Origin: Oscillospiraceae bacterium
GTDB taxonomy: Bacteria; Bacillota_A; Clostridia; Oscillospirales; Oscillospiraceae
Length of the DNA stretch: 24,123 bases
Direction of reading: 5' to 3'
NCBI GenBank assembly: GCA_017398105.1
Contig: JAFQHF010000079.1
Coordinates: forward strand, 1 to 24,123
This document shows positions 15,542-22,226 of this stretch, piece after piece (the first letter of the stretch is position 1; each line of letters begins with the position of its first letter). The notes under the pieces are model-generated. The model had not been told where the DNA came from. It was given only the letters and a program-made list of their open reading frames with translations, and ran no database searches. Made by a program: the position numbers and the translations under genes.

Positions 15542-17668
15542 TTACTTGCCGGCCATTTCCTTCAGGGCGTCCTTGCGGGAGAAGTTTGCGCGGCCCTTCT
15601 CGTCGAAGCCCATGAACTTGACCCAGGTCATGTCGCCCAGGTTCAGGACGTCTTCGACCTTTTCCACACGGCGGTTCTCCAGCTTGGAGATGTGCACCAT
15701 GCCGTCGTGGCCGGGAGCGATCTCAACGAAGGCGCCGATGGGCAGGATGCGGACGACCTTGCCGTAGTACAGCTTGCCAACCTCGGGAACGAAGCAGATG
15801 TCGTCCACCATCTTCTTGGCAGCGTAGGCAGCAGCGGAGTCAACAGCGCTGATGAAGACGGAGCCGTCATCCTCGATGTCAACCTTTGCACCGGTGTCGG
15901 CGCAGATCTTCTGGATGGTCTTGCCGCCGGAGCCGATGACCTCACGGATCTTCTCAACGGGGATCTTCATGGAGATCATCTTGGGAGCATACTCGGAAAC
16001 CTCAGCACGGGGCTCGGAGATGCAGGGCAGCATGACCTCGTTCAGGATCTCCAGACGGGCAATGCGGCAGCGCTCCAGAGCATCAGCAATGATCTCCATG
16101 GTCAGGCCCTTGTTCTTCAGGTCCATCTGGATGGCGGTGATGCCCTCGGTGGTACCGGCGACCTTGAAGTCCATTTCGCCGTGGAAGTCCTCAACACCCT
16201 GGATATCGGTGAAGGTTCTCCACTCACCGGTCTCCTGGTCGGAGATCAGGCCGCAGGAGATGCCTGCAACGGGACGGCGGATGGGGACACCGGCATCCAT
16301 CAGAGCCAGAGTGGAGCCGCAGATGGAGCCCTGGGAGGTGGAACCGTTGGAGGACAGAACCTCGGATACCACACGGATGGCGTAGGGGAACTCCTCAACG
16401 GGGGGAATCACAGGCAGCAGAGCCTTCTCAGCCAGAGCGCCATGGCCGATCTCACGACGGGAGGTGGAGCGGGCGGCACGGGCTTCGCCGGTGGAGAAGG
16501 AGGGGAAGTTGTAGTGGTGGATATAGCGCTTGGTCTCTTCGGGATAGATGGTATCCAGCTTCTGAGCAGCGGACAGGGTGTTCAGGGTGCAGATGGACAG
16601 AACCTGGGTCTGACCACGGGAGAACAGGCCGGAGCCGTGAACTCTGGGCAGAACGCCGACTTCAGCGTCCAGGGGACGGATCTCGTCCATGCCGCGGCCG
16701 TCCACGCGCTTGCCCTGCAGCAGCCACTTCTTGACGACCTTCTTCTGCATCTTGTACAGGCAGACCTCAATGTGGGTCTCGAACTCTTCTTCGCCGTACT
16801 TCTCAACGAACTGGTTCTTGAAGTCGATGCGGGCAGCGGTCAGGCGCTCCTCGCGGACGTTCTTGTCATCGGTATCCAGAGCGAACTCGATCTGGTTCAG
16901 GCCGTAGGCGATCAGGTCATCCAGCAGGTCGTGGTTGACAGCAGCCTTCTCGAAGGTGAACTTGGGCTTGCCGATCTCGGCAACAATGCCATTGATGAAC
17001 TTGACGATCTCCATGTTGGTCTCGTGGGCAACACGGATGCACTCGTAAACGATATTTTCGGGAGCCTCGTTGGCCTCGGTCTCGATCATGACAACCTTCT
17101 CGAAGGTGGAGGAGATACACACGAAGCACTCGCAGGCCTCACGTTCGTCGGCGGAGGGGTTGACGATATACTGGCCGTTCAGGTAGGCAACGTTGGTGGT
17201 AGCCACGGGGCCGTTCCAGGGAACGTCGGAAGAAGCGATGGCGATGGAAGCGCCCAGGGAAGCAACGATCTCCACGGGGTTCTCGTGGTCGGTAGCCAGG
17301 ACGGTGCAGGTAACGACGGTGTCGTTGCGCAGCTCCTCATCGAACAGGGGACGCATGGGACGGTCGATGATACGGCTGTTCAGGATGCCGCGCTCGGAGG
17401 GCTTGCCCTCGCGGCGGTTGAAGGAGCCGGGGATGCGGCCCACAGAGTACATTCTTTCCTCGAACTCGATGGTCAGGGGGAAGTAGTCGATGCCGGCCTT
17501 GGGGATGGGGTTGCAGGTGCAGGTGACCAGAACCACGGTGTCGCCGTAACGGCAGATGCACTCGGCGTTTGCCAGCTCAGCAACCTTACCGGTCTCCACG
17601 GTAAAGGCACGGCCGCCGATTTCCATCTCGTAAACATGATGATTGGGATACTGTTTGCGGGTAATCAT
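15542..17668 (-). CDS. pnp: Polyribonucleotide nucleotidyltransferase (PNPase)
   Basis: Trimeric 3'-5' phosphorolytic exoribonuclease of mRNA decay. The 708-aa protein has two RNase PH-like domains separated by an all-helical region. The first carries GRIPGSFNRREGKPSE; the second carries FSRGQTQVL and the active-site region around GSTLALMDAGVP. These are followed by a KH domain with VIGSGGKTIQKI (Gly579-Gly582) and a C-terminal S1 domain (about 620-690). AAGGAGG lies 10 nt upstream of the ATG. The pnp gene follows rpsO on the same strand, the usual bacterial pair. Two repeat elements and a hairpin terminator lie between them, suggesting partly separate expression. Confidence 0.98.
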   Translation of the reverse strand: MITRKQYPNHHVYEMEIGGRAFTVETGKVAELANAECICRYGDTVVLVTCTCNPIPKAGIDYFPLTIEFEERMYSVGRIPGSFNRREGKPSERGILNSRIIDRPMRPLFDEELRNDTVVTCTVLATDHENPVEIVASLGASIAIASSDVPWNGPVATTNVAYLNGQYIVNPSADEREACECFVCISSTFEKVVMIETEANEAPENIVYECIRVAHETNMEIVKFINGIVAEIGKPKFTFEKAAVNHDLLDDLIAYGLNQIEFALDTDDKNVREERLTAARIDFKNQFVEKYGEEEFETHIEVCLYKMQKKVVKKWLLQGKRVDGRGMDEIRPLDAEVGVLPRVHGSGLFSRGQTQVLSICTLNTLSAAQKLDTIYPEETKRYIHHYNFPSFSTGEARAARSTSRREIGHGALAEKALLPVIPPVEEFPYAIRVVSEVLSSNGSTSQGSICGSTLALMDAGVPIRRPVAGISCGLISDQETGEWRTFTDIQGVEDFHGEMDFKVAGTTEGITAIQMDLKNKGLTMEIIADALERCRIARLEILNEVMLPCISEPRAEVSEYAPKMISMKIPVEKIREVIGSGGKTIQKICADTGAKVDIEDDGSVFISAVDSAAAYAAKKMVDDICFVPEVGKLYYGKVVRILPIGAFVEIAPGHDGMVHISKLENRRVEKVEDVLNLGDMTWVKFMGFDEKGRANFSRKDALKEMAGK

Positions 17669-17695
17669 AGTTTTGTAACCTCCTTAATCGTTTGT

Positions 17696-17779
17696 GTCAT
17701 CGCGAACCAGTCCGAAGACTGGTGTGGCGATCCCCTGAACTGCGGGAGATTGCCACGTCGCTGCGCTCCTCGCAATGAC
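17696..17779. repeat. Inverted repeat, GTCATCGCGA...CGCAATGAC type
   Basis: The sequence opens GTCATCGCGAACCAGTCC and closes CTGCGCTCCTCGCAATGAC, with GGCGATC / GATTGCC inside as inverted partners. It is a diverged palindromic intergenic repeat of a different type from the others in the window. It lies in the 337-bp pnp-rpsO gap. Confidence 0.65.
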
Positions 17780-17878
17780 ATGGTGTGTTTGTTTTCGGGA
17801 GGTTTAGCACTTGAATCTGCTGCCGAAATTTCAGCAACACATTCAACTGCTAAATATCTCCCGATGGACTTGTTTGAA

Positions 17879-17966
17879 TGCTAAATGCAAAATGCAGAAT
17901 GCTAAATTGTGGTATCGATTTCACCGATGAATTCAAAATTTAGCATTTAGCATTTATCATTTAGCA
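17879..17966. repeat. Heptad-arm element, copy 4 (complete)
   Basis: Left units are TGCTAAA, TGCAAAA, TGCAGAA and TGCTAAA (17879-17906). Right units are TTTAGCA, TTTAGCA, TTTATCA and TTTAGCA (17939-17966). The core TTGTGGTATCG resembles the left part of the core in copy 3. It lies immediately next to the rpsO terminator hairpin. Confidence 0.9.
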
Positions 17967-17970
17967 TTAA

Positions 17971-17999
17971 GAAAGGGCGACGGTGCCCGTCGCCCTTTC
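17971..17999 (-). terminator. Hairpin terminator downstream of rpsO
   Basis: GAAAGGGCGACGG and CCGTCGCCCTTTC form a perfect 13-bp stem with a 3-nt loop, 6 bp beyond the rpsO stop codon. The following minus-strand sequence TTAATG has only a short T tract, so read-through into pnp is plausible. Confidence 0.7.
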
Positions 18000-18005
18000 A
18001 AAGTA

Positions 18006-18272
18006 TTACTTACGGATACCCAGCTTGGCGATCAGAGCACGGTAGCGGTTGATGTCCTTGTTTGCCAGATAGTCCAGCATCTTGCGGCGCTTACCAACCA
18101 TCATCAGCAGACCACGACGGGAGTGGTTGTCATGCTTGTGGGTACGCAGGTGCTCGGTCAGCTCGTTGATACGGGCGGTCAGGATGGCAACCTGAACCTC
18201 GGGGGAACCGGTATCGCCTTCGTGAGTAGCGTTCTCCAGGATAACCTGGGTCTTCTTTTCCTTCTGGATCAT
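18006..18272 (-). CDS. rpsO: 30S ribosomal protein S15
   Basis: Primary 16S rRNA-binding protein that nucleates assembly of the 30S platform. The 88-aa product has standard length and the conserved blocks [36 protein letters not shown] and [20 protein letters not shown] lies about 9 nt upstream of the ATG. The gene has its own promoter and a leader of about 105 nt with hairpins, one strand of which can pair with the ribosome binding site. This would fit the S15 autoregulation known in other bacteria. Confidence 0.98.
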   Translation of the reverse strand: MIQKEKKTQVILENATHEGDTGSPEVQVAILTARINELTEHLRTHKHDNHSRRGLLMMVGKRRKMLDYLANKDINRYRALIAKLGIRK

Positions 18273-18278
18273 GGGAAA

Positions 18279-18381
18279 TTTCCACCTTTCAGTTAAATTA
18301 CCCAGCAGCCAAGTAACGGTTGGTGAAAAGGACCGGAAACTGAGCAGCGGGCATAATAATATAGCCTGGCTTCACGCCAGC
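18279..18381 (-). promoter_or_regulatory. Structured rpsO leader, candidate S15-responsive element
   Basis: Read on the minus strand, the leader has a hairpin CTGGC-GTGAA-GCCAG near its 5' end. A CAGTT...AACTG pair encloses TTTTCACC (18329-18322). TTTTCACC can form eight pairs, one of them G-U, with GGTGGAAA at the ribosome binding site (18286-18279). This would allow sequestration of the start region. Firmicutes S15 leaders are known to be autoregulatory; membership of this one is inferred. Confidence 0.45.
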
Positions 18382-18387
18382 CTTTTG

Positions 18388-18416
18388 ATGATACCATAAG
18401 TTTGCCCAAAAGTAAA
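18388..18416 (-). promoter_or_regulatory. Candidate sigma-A promoter of rpsO
   Basis: On the minus strand, TTTACT (18416-18411), a 17-bp spacer and TATCAT (18393-18388) give a good vegetative promoter. It is placed to produce a leader of about 105 nt. Confidence 0.65.
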
Positions 18417-18467
18417 GGATAATTTTCGTACAAATCGGAAAATTTCATAGGTTTTTTATAATAAATT

Positions 18468-18581
18468 GTAGGGCGGGCTGCCTTCAGCCCGCCGTAATGG
18501 ATCAATAATTGAGAGCAAACGTTAGGGGGAGATTGTGAATAAAGAGAATTCGTTCGGCGGCTTGAGGGCAAGCCGCCCTAC
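18468..18581. repeat. GTAGGGCGG palindromic element A8
   Basis: Starts GTAGGGCGGGCTGCCTTCAG and ends GAGGGCAAGCCGCCCTAC. It has the same arm types as element A1 but an unrelated middle section. It lies between the rpsO promoter and the second DnaA-box cluster. Confidence 0.8.
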
Positions 18582-18592
18582 ATCAGGCTTTG

Positions 18593-18604
18593 CATAACGT
18601 TATG
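18593..18604. repeat. Perfect 12-bp palindrome next to the DnaA-box cluster
   Basis: CATAACGTTATG is a perfect palindrome 13 bp before the first DnaA box. It may be a protein-binding site; no specific regulator is recognised. Confidence 0.45.
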
Positions 18605-18616
18605 TTAATCTGAATT

Positions 18617-18756
18617 TTTTCCACACCTGTGTGGAAAACTGTGGATGAAATCCACAGCCTTCGACAAATGGGCAGTGTTTTCAACACCTTTTTTGTGGAT
18701 AGCTGTGGAAAAACCTGTGGAGAATGTGGAAAACTCCATGTGCAGTCTGTGGACAA
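18617..18756. other. Dense second DnaA-box cluster (candidate origin or DnaA titration site)
   Basis: Nine sites lie in 140 bp. On +: 18617 TTTTCCACA and 18648 AAATCCACA. On -: 18630 TTTTCCACA, 18640 TCATCCACA, 18694 CTATCCACA, 18704 TTTTCCACA, 18716 TTCTCCACA, 18725 TTTTCCACA and 18748 TTGTCCACA. Eight are one mismatch from TTATCCACA. Several are spaced 9-12 bp apart, about one helical turn. An AT-rich stretch (18764-18800, containing TTATGTTAACAAAATATATA) follows and could be an unwinding element. No gene is visible between rpsO and guaB. Confidence 0.8.
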
Positions 18757-18852
18757 GTGTTTGTGAATGATATTATGTTAACAAAATATATATTCCATGC
18801 TGGTTCCATATCTGTTACCGTAGTAGGTCGTAACAGGTAAAACTTATGATTT

Positions 18853-18960
18853 GTCATCCCGACCAAGCGAAGCGCGTGGAGGGATCTTCGCACCGATTTG
18901 ACCTGATAGGTTATCCCGATGCGTAGATTCTTCGACTCGCTGTCGCTCGCTCAGAATGAC
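18853..18960. repeat. Long inverted repeat, GTCATCC...AATGAC type (copy 2)
   Basis: Begins GTCATCCCGACCAAGCGAAG and ends CGCTCGCTCAGAATGAC, with GATCTTCG and GATTCTTCGAC inside. It is a diverged copy of the element at 1499-1608, with weaker pairing of the two arms. Confidence 0.7.
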
Positions 18961-19001
18961 ATCCTATTATCGGAATATATACTTTTAACTGTTACAAATT
19001 A

Positions 19002-19030
19002 GTATGGGCGGATTGAAAATCCGTCCCTAC
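19002..19030. repeat. Single arm of the GTAGGGGCGG family (A9)
   Basis: GTATGGGCGGATTG...CAAT-type palindrome ending GTCCCTAC. A solitary arm without an inverted partner nearby. It lies just beyond the guaB terminator. Confidence 0.65.
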
Positions 19031-19044
19031 GGAGATGGTTGACA

Positions 19045-19073
19045 TAAAAATTACCCCCGGTTTTCACCGGGGG
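19045..19073 (-). terminator. Intrinsic terminator of guaB
   Basis: CCCCCGGT and ACCGGGGG pair (8 bp, 4-nt loop; 19054-19073). On the minus strand the stem is followed by TAATTTTTAT. It lies 9 bp past the guaB stop codon. Confidence 0.85.
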
Positions 19074-19081
19074 CTTGTTTG

Positions 19082-20587
19082 TTACTTAACGGTGGAGGTG
19101 GAGCGCAGGGTGACATCGTGGGCGCCGCCTTCGACGATGGAGACGGAGGAAACCAGAGTCAGCTTGGCGTCCCGCTGCAGGTCGGGGATGTTGGTGACAC
19201 CCACGTTGCACATGGTGGACTTGACCTTGTACAGGGAAGCCTCCACATTGTCGTGCAGGGGGCCTGCGTAGGTGACGTAGGAGTCAACGCCTTCCTCGAA
19301 GCTCAGCTTGGTGGAGCCGCCCAGGTCGTAGCGCTGCCAGTTCCGGGCGCGGTTGGAGCCTTCGCCCCAGTATTCCTTCATGTAGGCACCGTTGACCATG
19401 ACCTTATTGGTGGGAGACTCATCGAAGCGGGCGAAGTAACGGCCCAGCATCATGAAGTCAGCGCCCATGGCCAGAGCCAGGGTCATGTGGTAATCGTGGA
19501 CGATACCGCCGTCGGAGCAGATGGGCACATAGATGCCGGTCTCCTTGAAGTATTCGTCACGGGCGGCTGCAACCTCGATAACGGCAGTTGCCTGGCCGCG
19601 GCCGATGCCCTTGGTCTCACGGGTGATGCAGATGGAGCCGCCGCCGATACCGACCTTGACGAAGTCTGCGCCGGCCTCAGCCAGGAAGCGGAAGCCGTCA
19701 CGGTCAACCACGTTGCCGGCACCGATCTTCACGGAGTCGCCGTAGTTGTCGCGGACCCACTTGATGGTGTTTGCCTGCCAGCAGGTGTAGCCTTCGGAGG
19801 AGTCGATGACCAGAACGTCAACACCGGCCTCCAGCAGAGCGGGAATACGCTTTGCGTAGTCGCGGGTATTGATGCCTGCGCCAACCAGGTAGCGCTTCTT
19901 GCTGTCCAGCAGCTCCAGGGGATGCTCCTTGTGGGAAGCGTAGTCCTTACGGAAGACGAAGTACATCAGACGGTCATCATCGTCCACAACGGGCAGGGAG
20001 TTCAGCTTGTTGTCCCAGATGATGTCGTTGGCTTCCTTCAGAGTGGTGCTCTTGGGAGCGACAACCAGCTTTTCCCGGGGGGTCATGAAGGTGGAGACCT
20101 TCTCGTCGCCGGTCATACGGCTGACGCGGTAGTCACGGCTGGCGACGATGCCCAGCAGCTTGCCATGGGCGGTGCCGTCATCGGTGATAGCCACGGTGGA
20201 GAAGCCGTTCTTTGCCTTCAGTGCCAGAACGTCCTTCAGGGTAGCATCGGGGGTCAGGTTGGAAGCGGAGGTAACGAAGCCGGCCTTGTAGCCCTTGACC
20301 CTGGCAACCATGGCTGCCTGGTCTTCGATGGTCTGGGAGCCGAAGATGAAGCTGATGCCGCCTTCCTTCGCCAGAGCAATGGCCAGGGTATCATTGGAGA
20401 CGGACTGCATGACGGCGGAGGTCATGGGGATGTTCAGGGAGATGGCGGGTTCTTCCACGCCCTTGCGGTACTTGACCAGGGGGGTCTTCAGGCTGACACG
20501 GTCAGGAATGCACTCTTCGGACGTATAGCCGGGGACGAGCAGGTATTCGCTGAAGGTGTGGCTGGGTTCCGGATAATAGTAGGCCAT
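19082..20587 (-). CDS. guaB: IMP dehydrogenase, Tritrichomonas-type subfamily
   Basis: Catalyses NAD-dependent oxidation of IMP to XMP, the committed step to GMP. The 501-aa protein has a TIM barrel interrupted by two CBS domains (about residues 95-215). The catalytic loop is [20 protein letters not shown] with Cys320, followed by the mobile flap containing [11 protein letters not shown], whose Arg-Tyr acts as the general base. From memory, these features and the N-terminal [14 protein letters not shown] closely resemble the well-studied Tritrichomonas foetus enzyme (503 aa, Cys319). The common bacterial GuaB loop is GPGSICTTR instead. AGGAGG lies 8 nt upstream of the ATG. The terminator follows at once, so the gene is probably monocistronic or the first part of its unit. 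Confidence 0.95.
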   Translation of the reverse strand: MAYYYPEPSHTFSEYLLVPGYTSEECIPDRVSLKTPLVKYRKGVEEPAISLNIPMTSAVMQSVSNDTLAIALAKEGGISFIFGSQTIEDQAAMVARVKGYKAGFVTSASNLTPDATLKDVLALKAKNGFSTVAITDDGTAHGKLLGIVASRDYRVSRMTGDEKVSTFMTPREKLVVAPKSTTLKEANDIIWDNKLNSLPVVDDDDRLMYFVFRKDYASHKEHPLELLDSKKRYLVGAGINTRDYAKRIPALLEAGVDVLVIDSSEGYTCWQANTIKWVRDNYGDSVKIGAGNVVDRDGFRFLAEAGADFVKVGIGGGSICITRETKGIGRGQATAVIEVAAARDEYFKETGIYVPICSDGGIVHDYHMTLALAMGADFMMLGRYFARFDESPTNKVMVNGAYMKEYWGEGSNRARNWQRYDLGGSTKLSFEEGVDSYVTYAGPLHDNVEASLYKVKSTMCNVGVTNIPDLQRDAKLTLVSSVSIVEGGAHDVTLRSTSTVK

Positions 20588-20615
20588 TGGTAGTTCCTCC
20601 TGTTTTTTTAGATAT

Positions 20616-20644
20616 ATGTTAATTTTAATTTATATGAAGTTCAA
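20616..20644 (-). promoter_or_regulatory. Candidate guaB promoter
   Basis: On the minus strand, TTGAAC (20644-20639), 17 bp and TAACAT (20621-20616) lie in a very AT-rich stretch upstream of guaB. The -10 match is only 4 of 6. No guanine-type riboswitch is apparent in the short leader. Confidence 0.4.
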
Positions 20645-20667
20645 TCATAGGAAGTGAATCGCAATAA

Positions 20668-20777
20668 TGCTAAATGCTAAGTGATAAATGATAAATTATG
20701 GTATCCGCTTCGCGGATGATTTTAATGATTGCCGAAGGCAATTCCATAATTTATCATTCAGCATTTATCATTCAGCA
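20668..20777. repeat. Heptad-arm element, copy 5 (complete)
   Basis: Left units are TGCTAAA, TGCTAAG, TGATAAA and TGATAAA (20668-20695). Right units are TTTATCA, TTCAGCA, TTTATCA and TTCAGCA (20750-20777). The core has two hairpins, ATCCGC-TTC-GCGGAT and ATTGCC-GAA-GGCAAT. The second is the hairpin that also survives in copy 1 (152-166). Confidence 0.9.
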
Positions 20778-20806
20778 TTGTAAAAATGCAGCGCATTTTT
20801 ACAATG
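20776..20806. repeat. 14-bp perfect hairpin overlapping the YitT-family stop codon
   Basis: CATTGTAAAAATGC and GCATTTTTACAATG pair perfectly around a 3-nt loop. The stop codon of the YitT-family gene (20799-20801) lies inside one arm. It abuts heptad-arm copy 5. There is no T tract on either strand, so it is not a classic terminator. Confidence 0.7.
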
Positions 20807-21719
20807 TTTTTCCGTCGCCGGAGTCCAGAATTTCCCGGACTACCTTGCCGTCCTGGCTCAGGTTCTTGAAATTGCCCATGACTTCGCCAACGGGGTCCAT
20901 GACGGCGAAGGTTCTGGGATAGCTGCGGCAGATCATGGCAACGGTGGCTGCCTGGGTCTTGTTGACCACGCAGATCAGCATATTGGTGTCCCGGCCGGAG
21001 TACATGCCCCTGGCGGGAACCAGCGTGGTGGAGTGATTGGTGCGCTGGATGATCTCTTTGGAGATCTCCTCGGGGAAATCGGTGATGATCTCGAAGCAGA
21101 TGGCCTCCCGGCCGGATTTCATCAGCCGCTCGCCCACGGTGGAGGACATGAAGCTGTACAGGATGCACAGGATCACAGGCTCCATCTGGTAGCCGTAAAC
21201 GAAGTAGCTGGCAGCGGCGATGATCACATTGAGGGTGAAGCTGAAGCCCAGCACGGATTTGTTGGGATTGCGCTTATGGACGATGGCGGAGATGAAATCC
21301 GTACCGCCGGAATAGGCGCTGGCCTTCATCAGAATGGAGTAGACATAACCCTGGATAACACCGGCAACCAGGGGACCCAGGATCTTGCTGGTGCCGTTCT
21401 CTGTGGAATAGGCAAACATGGAAAGATCCACATGATCCAGGATCAGCAGTCCGATGGAGAAGGTGAGCACATACACCATGCTGCGCAGGGCAACAGGCTT
21501 GCTGACCTCGATATAGCACCAGATGGCCAGAGGCACATTGATGATCAGGCTCAGGTAGCCCACGCTGATGCCGGTGATGTGCTGGATCATGGTGCAGATG
21601 CCGTTTAAGCCGGAGGGGGCGAACTGGTTGGGGAAAACGAACAGCTCATAGTTCACCGAAGCAGCCAGAGCCACAGCTGCGATGACAAGATACGTCCAGA
21701 TCTTTTTCGCAGTACGCAT
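20799..21719 (-). CDS. YitT-family membrane protein with C-terminal DUF2179 domain
   Basis: A 306-aa integral membrane protein with about five hydrophobic segments (roughly residues 8-27, 53-70, 78-96, 118-137 and 162-180) and a cytoplasmic C-terminal DUF2179 domain (about 215-300). Family signatures include the FVFPNQFAPSGLNGI stretch after the first segment, SAYSGGTDFISAI, and GMYSGRDTNMLICVV in the C-terminal part. The biochemical function of YitT proteins is not established. The start at 21719 is chosen because GGGAG lies 8 nt upstream on the minus strand; an ATG at 21734 lacks a ribosome binding site. A good promoter lies upstream. Confidence 0.9.
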   Translation of the reverse strand: MRTAKKIWTYLVIAAVALAASVNYELFVFPNQFAPSGLNGICTMIQHITGISVGYLSLIINVPLAIWCYIEVSKPVALRSMVYVLTFSIGLLILDHVDLSMFAYSTENGTSKILGPLVAGVIQGYVYSILMKASAYSGGTDFISAIVHKRNPNKSVLGFSFTLNVIIAAASYFVYGYQMEPVILCILYSFMSSTVGERLMKSGREAICFEIITDFPEEISKEIIQRTNHSTTLVPARGMYSGRDTNMLICVVNKTQAATVAMICRSYPRTFAVMDPVGEVMGNFKNLSQDGKVVREILDSGDGKTL

Positions 21720-21786
21720 AATTCTTGCTCCCATAAACGATAGAAATATTGATTTTTCCGACAGACTGCCGGTTTCTTAATCATAA

Positions 21787-21815
21787 ATTTTAACATACCT
21801 TTACTATAGTTTCAA
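21787..21815 (-). promoter_or_regulatory. Candidate sigma-A promoter of the YitT-family gene
   Basis: On the minus strand, TTGAAA (21815-21810), exactly 17 bp and TAAAAT (21792-21787) form a near-consensus vegetative promoter about 70 bp before the gene. Confidence 0.7.
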
Positions 21816-21938
21816 GACGCAAAGTGACGAAAAAACAGAACTTTCTCAGAAGGGTTTCCATCAGGTTGTTACGTGTCCGCCCGGGGCGTATGTTTGTCCG
21901 TATTTGATATATTTAAAGATCTTTATGAATCACCTGCC

Positions 21939-22103
21939 ATAGGGGCGGATTTTCAATCCGTTCCTACAGAGCTTTACGGAACATCCCAATCGTAGGGGAG
22001 GATTTTTAATCCTCCCTCAACGTTTCGTCCGGGAACCGCTCATAAATTAACGTAATTATCTGCGCAATATAGCATCCAGGGCGGATTGAAAATCCGCCCC
22101 TAC
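21939..22103. repeat. Cluster of three GTAGGGGCGG-family arms (A10)
   Basis: Three palindromic arms lie in series: 21939-21967 (AGGGGCGGATTTTCAATCCG), 21992-22017 (GTAGGGGAGGATTTTTAATC) and 22077-22103 (GGGCGGATTGAAAATCCGCC, ending CCCTAC). The 507-bp gap between the YitT-family and DUF2207 genes otherwise holds only their promoters. Confidence 0.75.
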
Positions 22104-22158
22104 AGCGTTTACGAAATATCCCAGTCCTCCCCTGGCGGGAAGAATCCGGGGAACTTAC

Positions 22159-22187
22159 TTGCATTTTCCTATCAAACATGGTAAAAT
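22159..22187 (+). promoter_or_regulatory. Candidate sigma-A promoter of the DUF2207 gene
   Basis: TTGCAT (22159-22164), 17 bp and TAAAAT (22182-22187) lie about 40 bp before the TTG start codon. This implies a leader of roughly 30 nt. Confidence 0.7.
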
Positions 22188-22226
22188 ACATGGATAATAG
22201 GCACCATTTCGAAAGGAGGAGCCTCC

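Noticed and set aside
15464..17884. 806-residue open frame on + opposite pnp
   Set aside because: Longer than pnp itself, but its composition is that of an antisense shadow and its end runs into repeat sequence. PNPase motifs fix the coding strand.
19079..20593. 504-residue open frame on + opposite guaB
   Set aside because: Shadow of IMP dehydrogenase; no recognisable domain or start signal.
20588..20667. Possible guanine riboswitch upstream of guaB
   Set aside because: The leader is too short and AT-rich, and no purine-aptamer-like three-way junction could be drawn.
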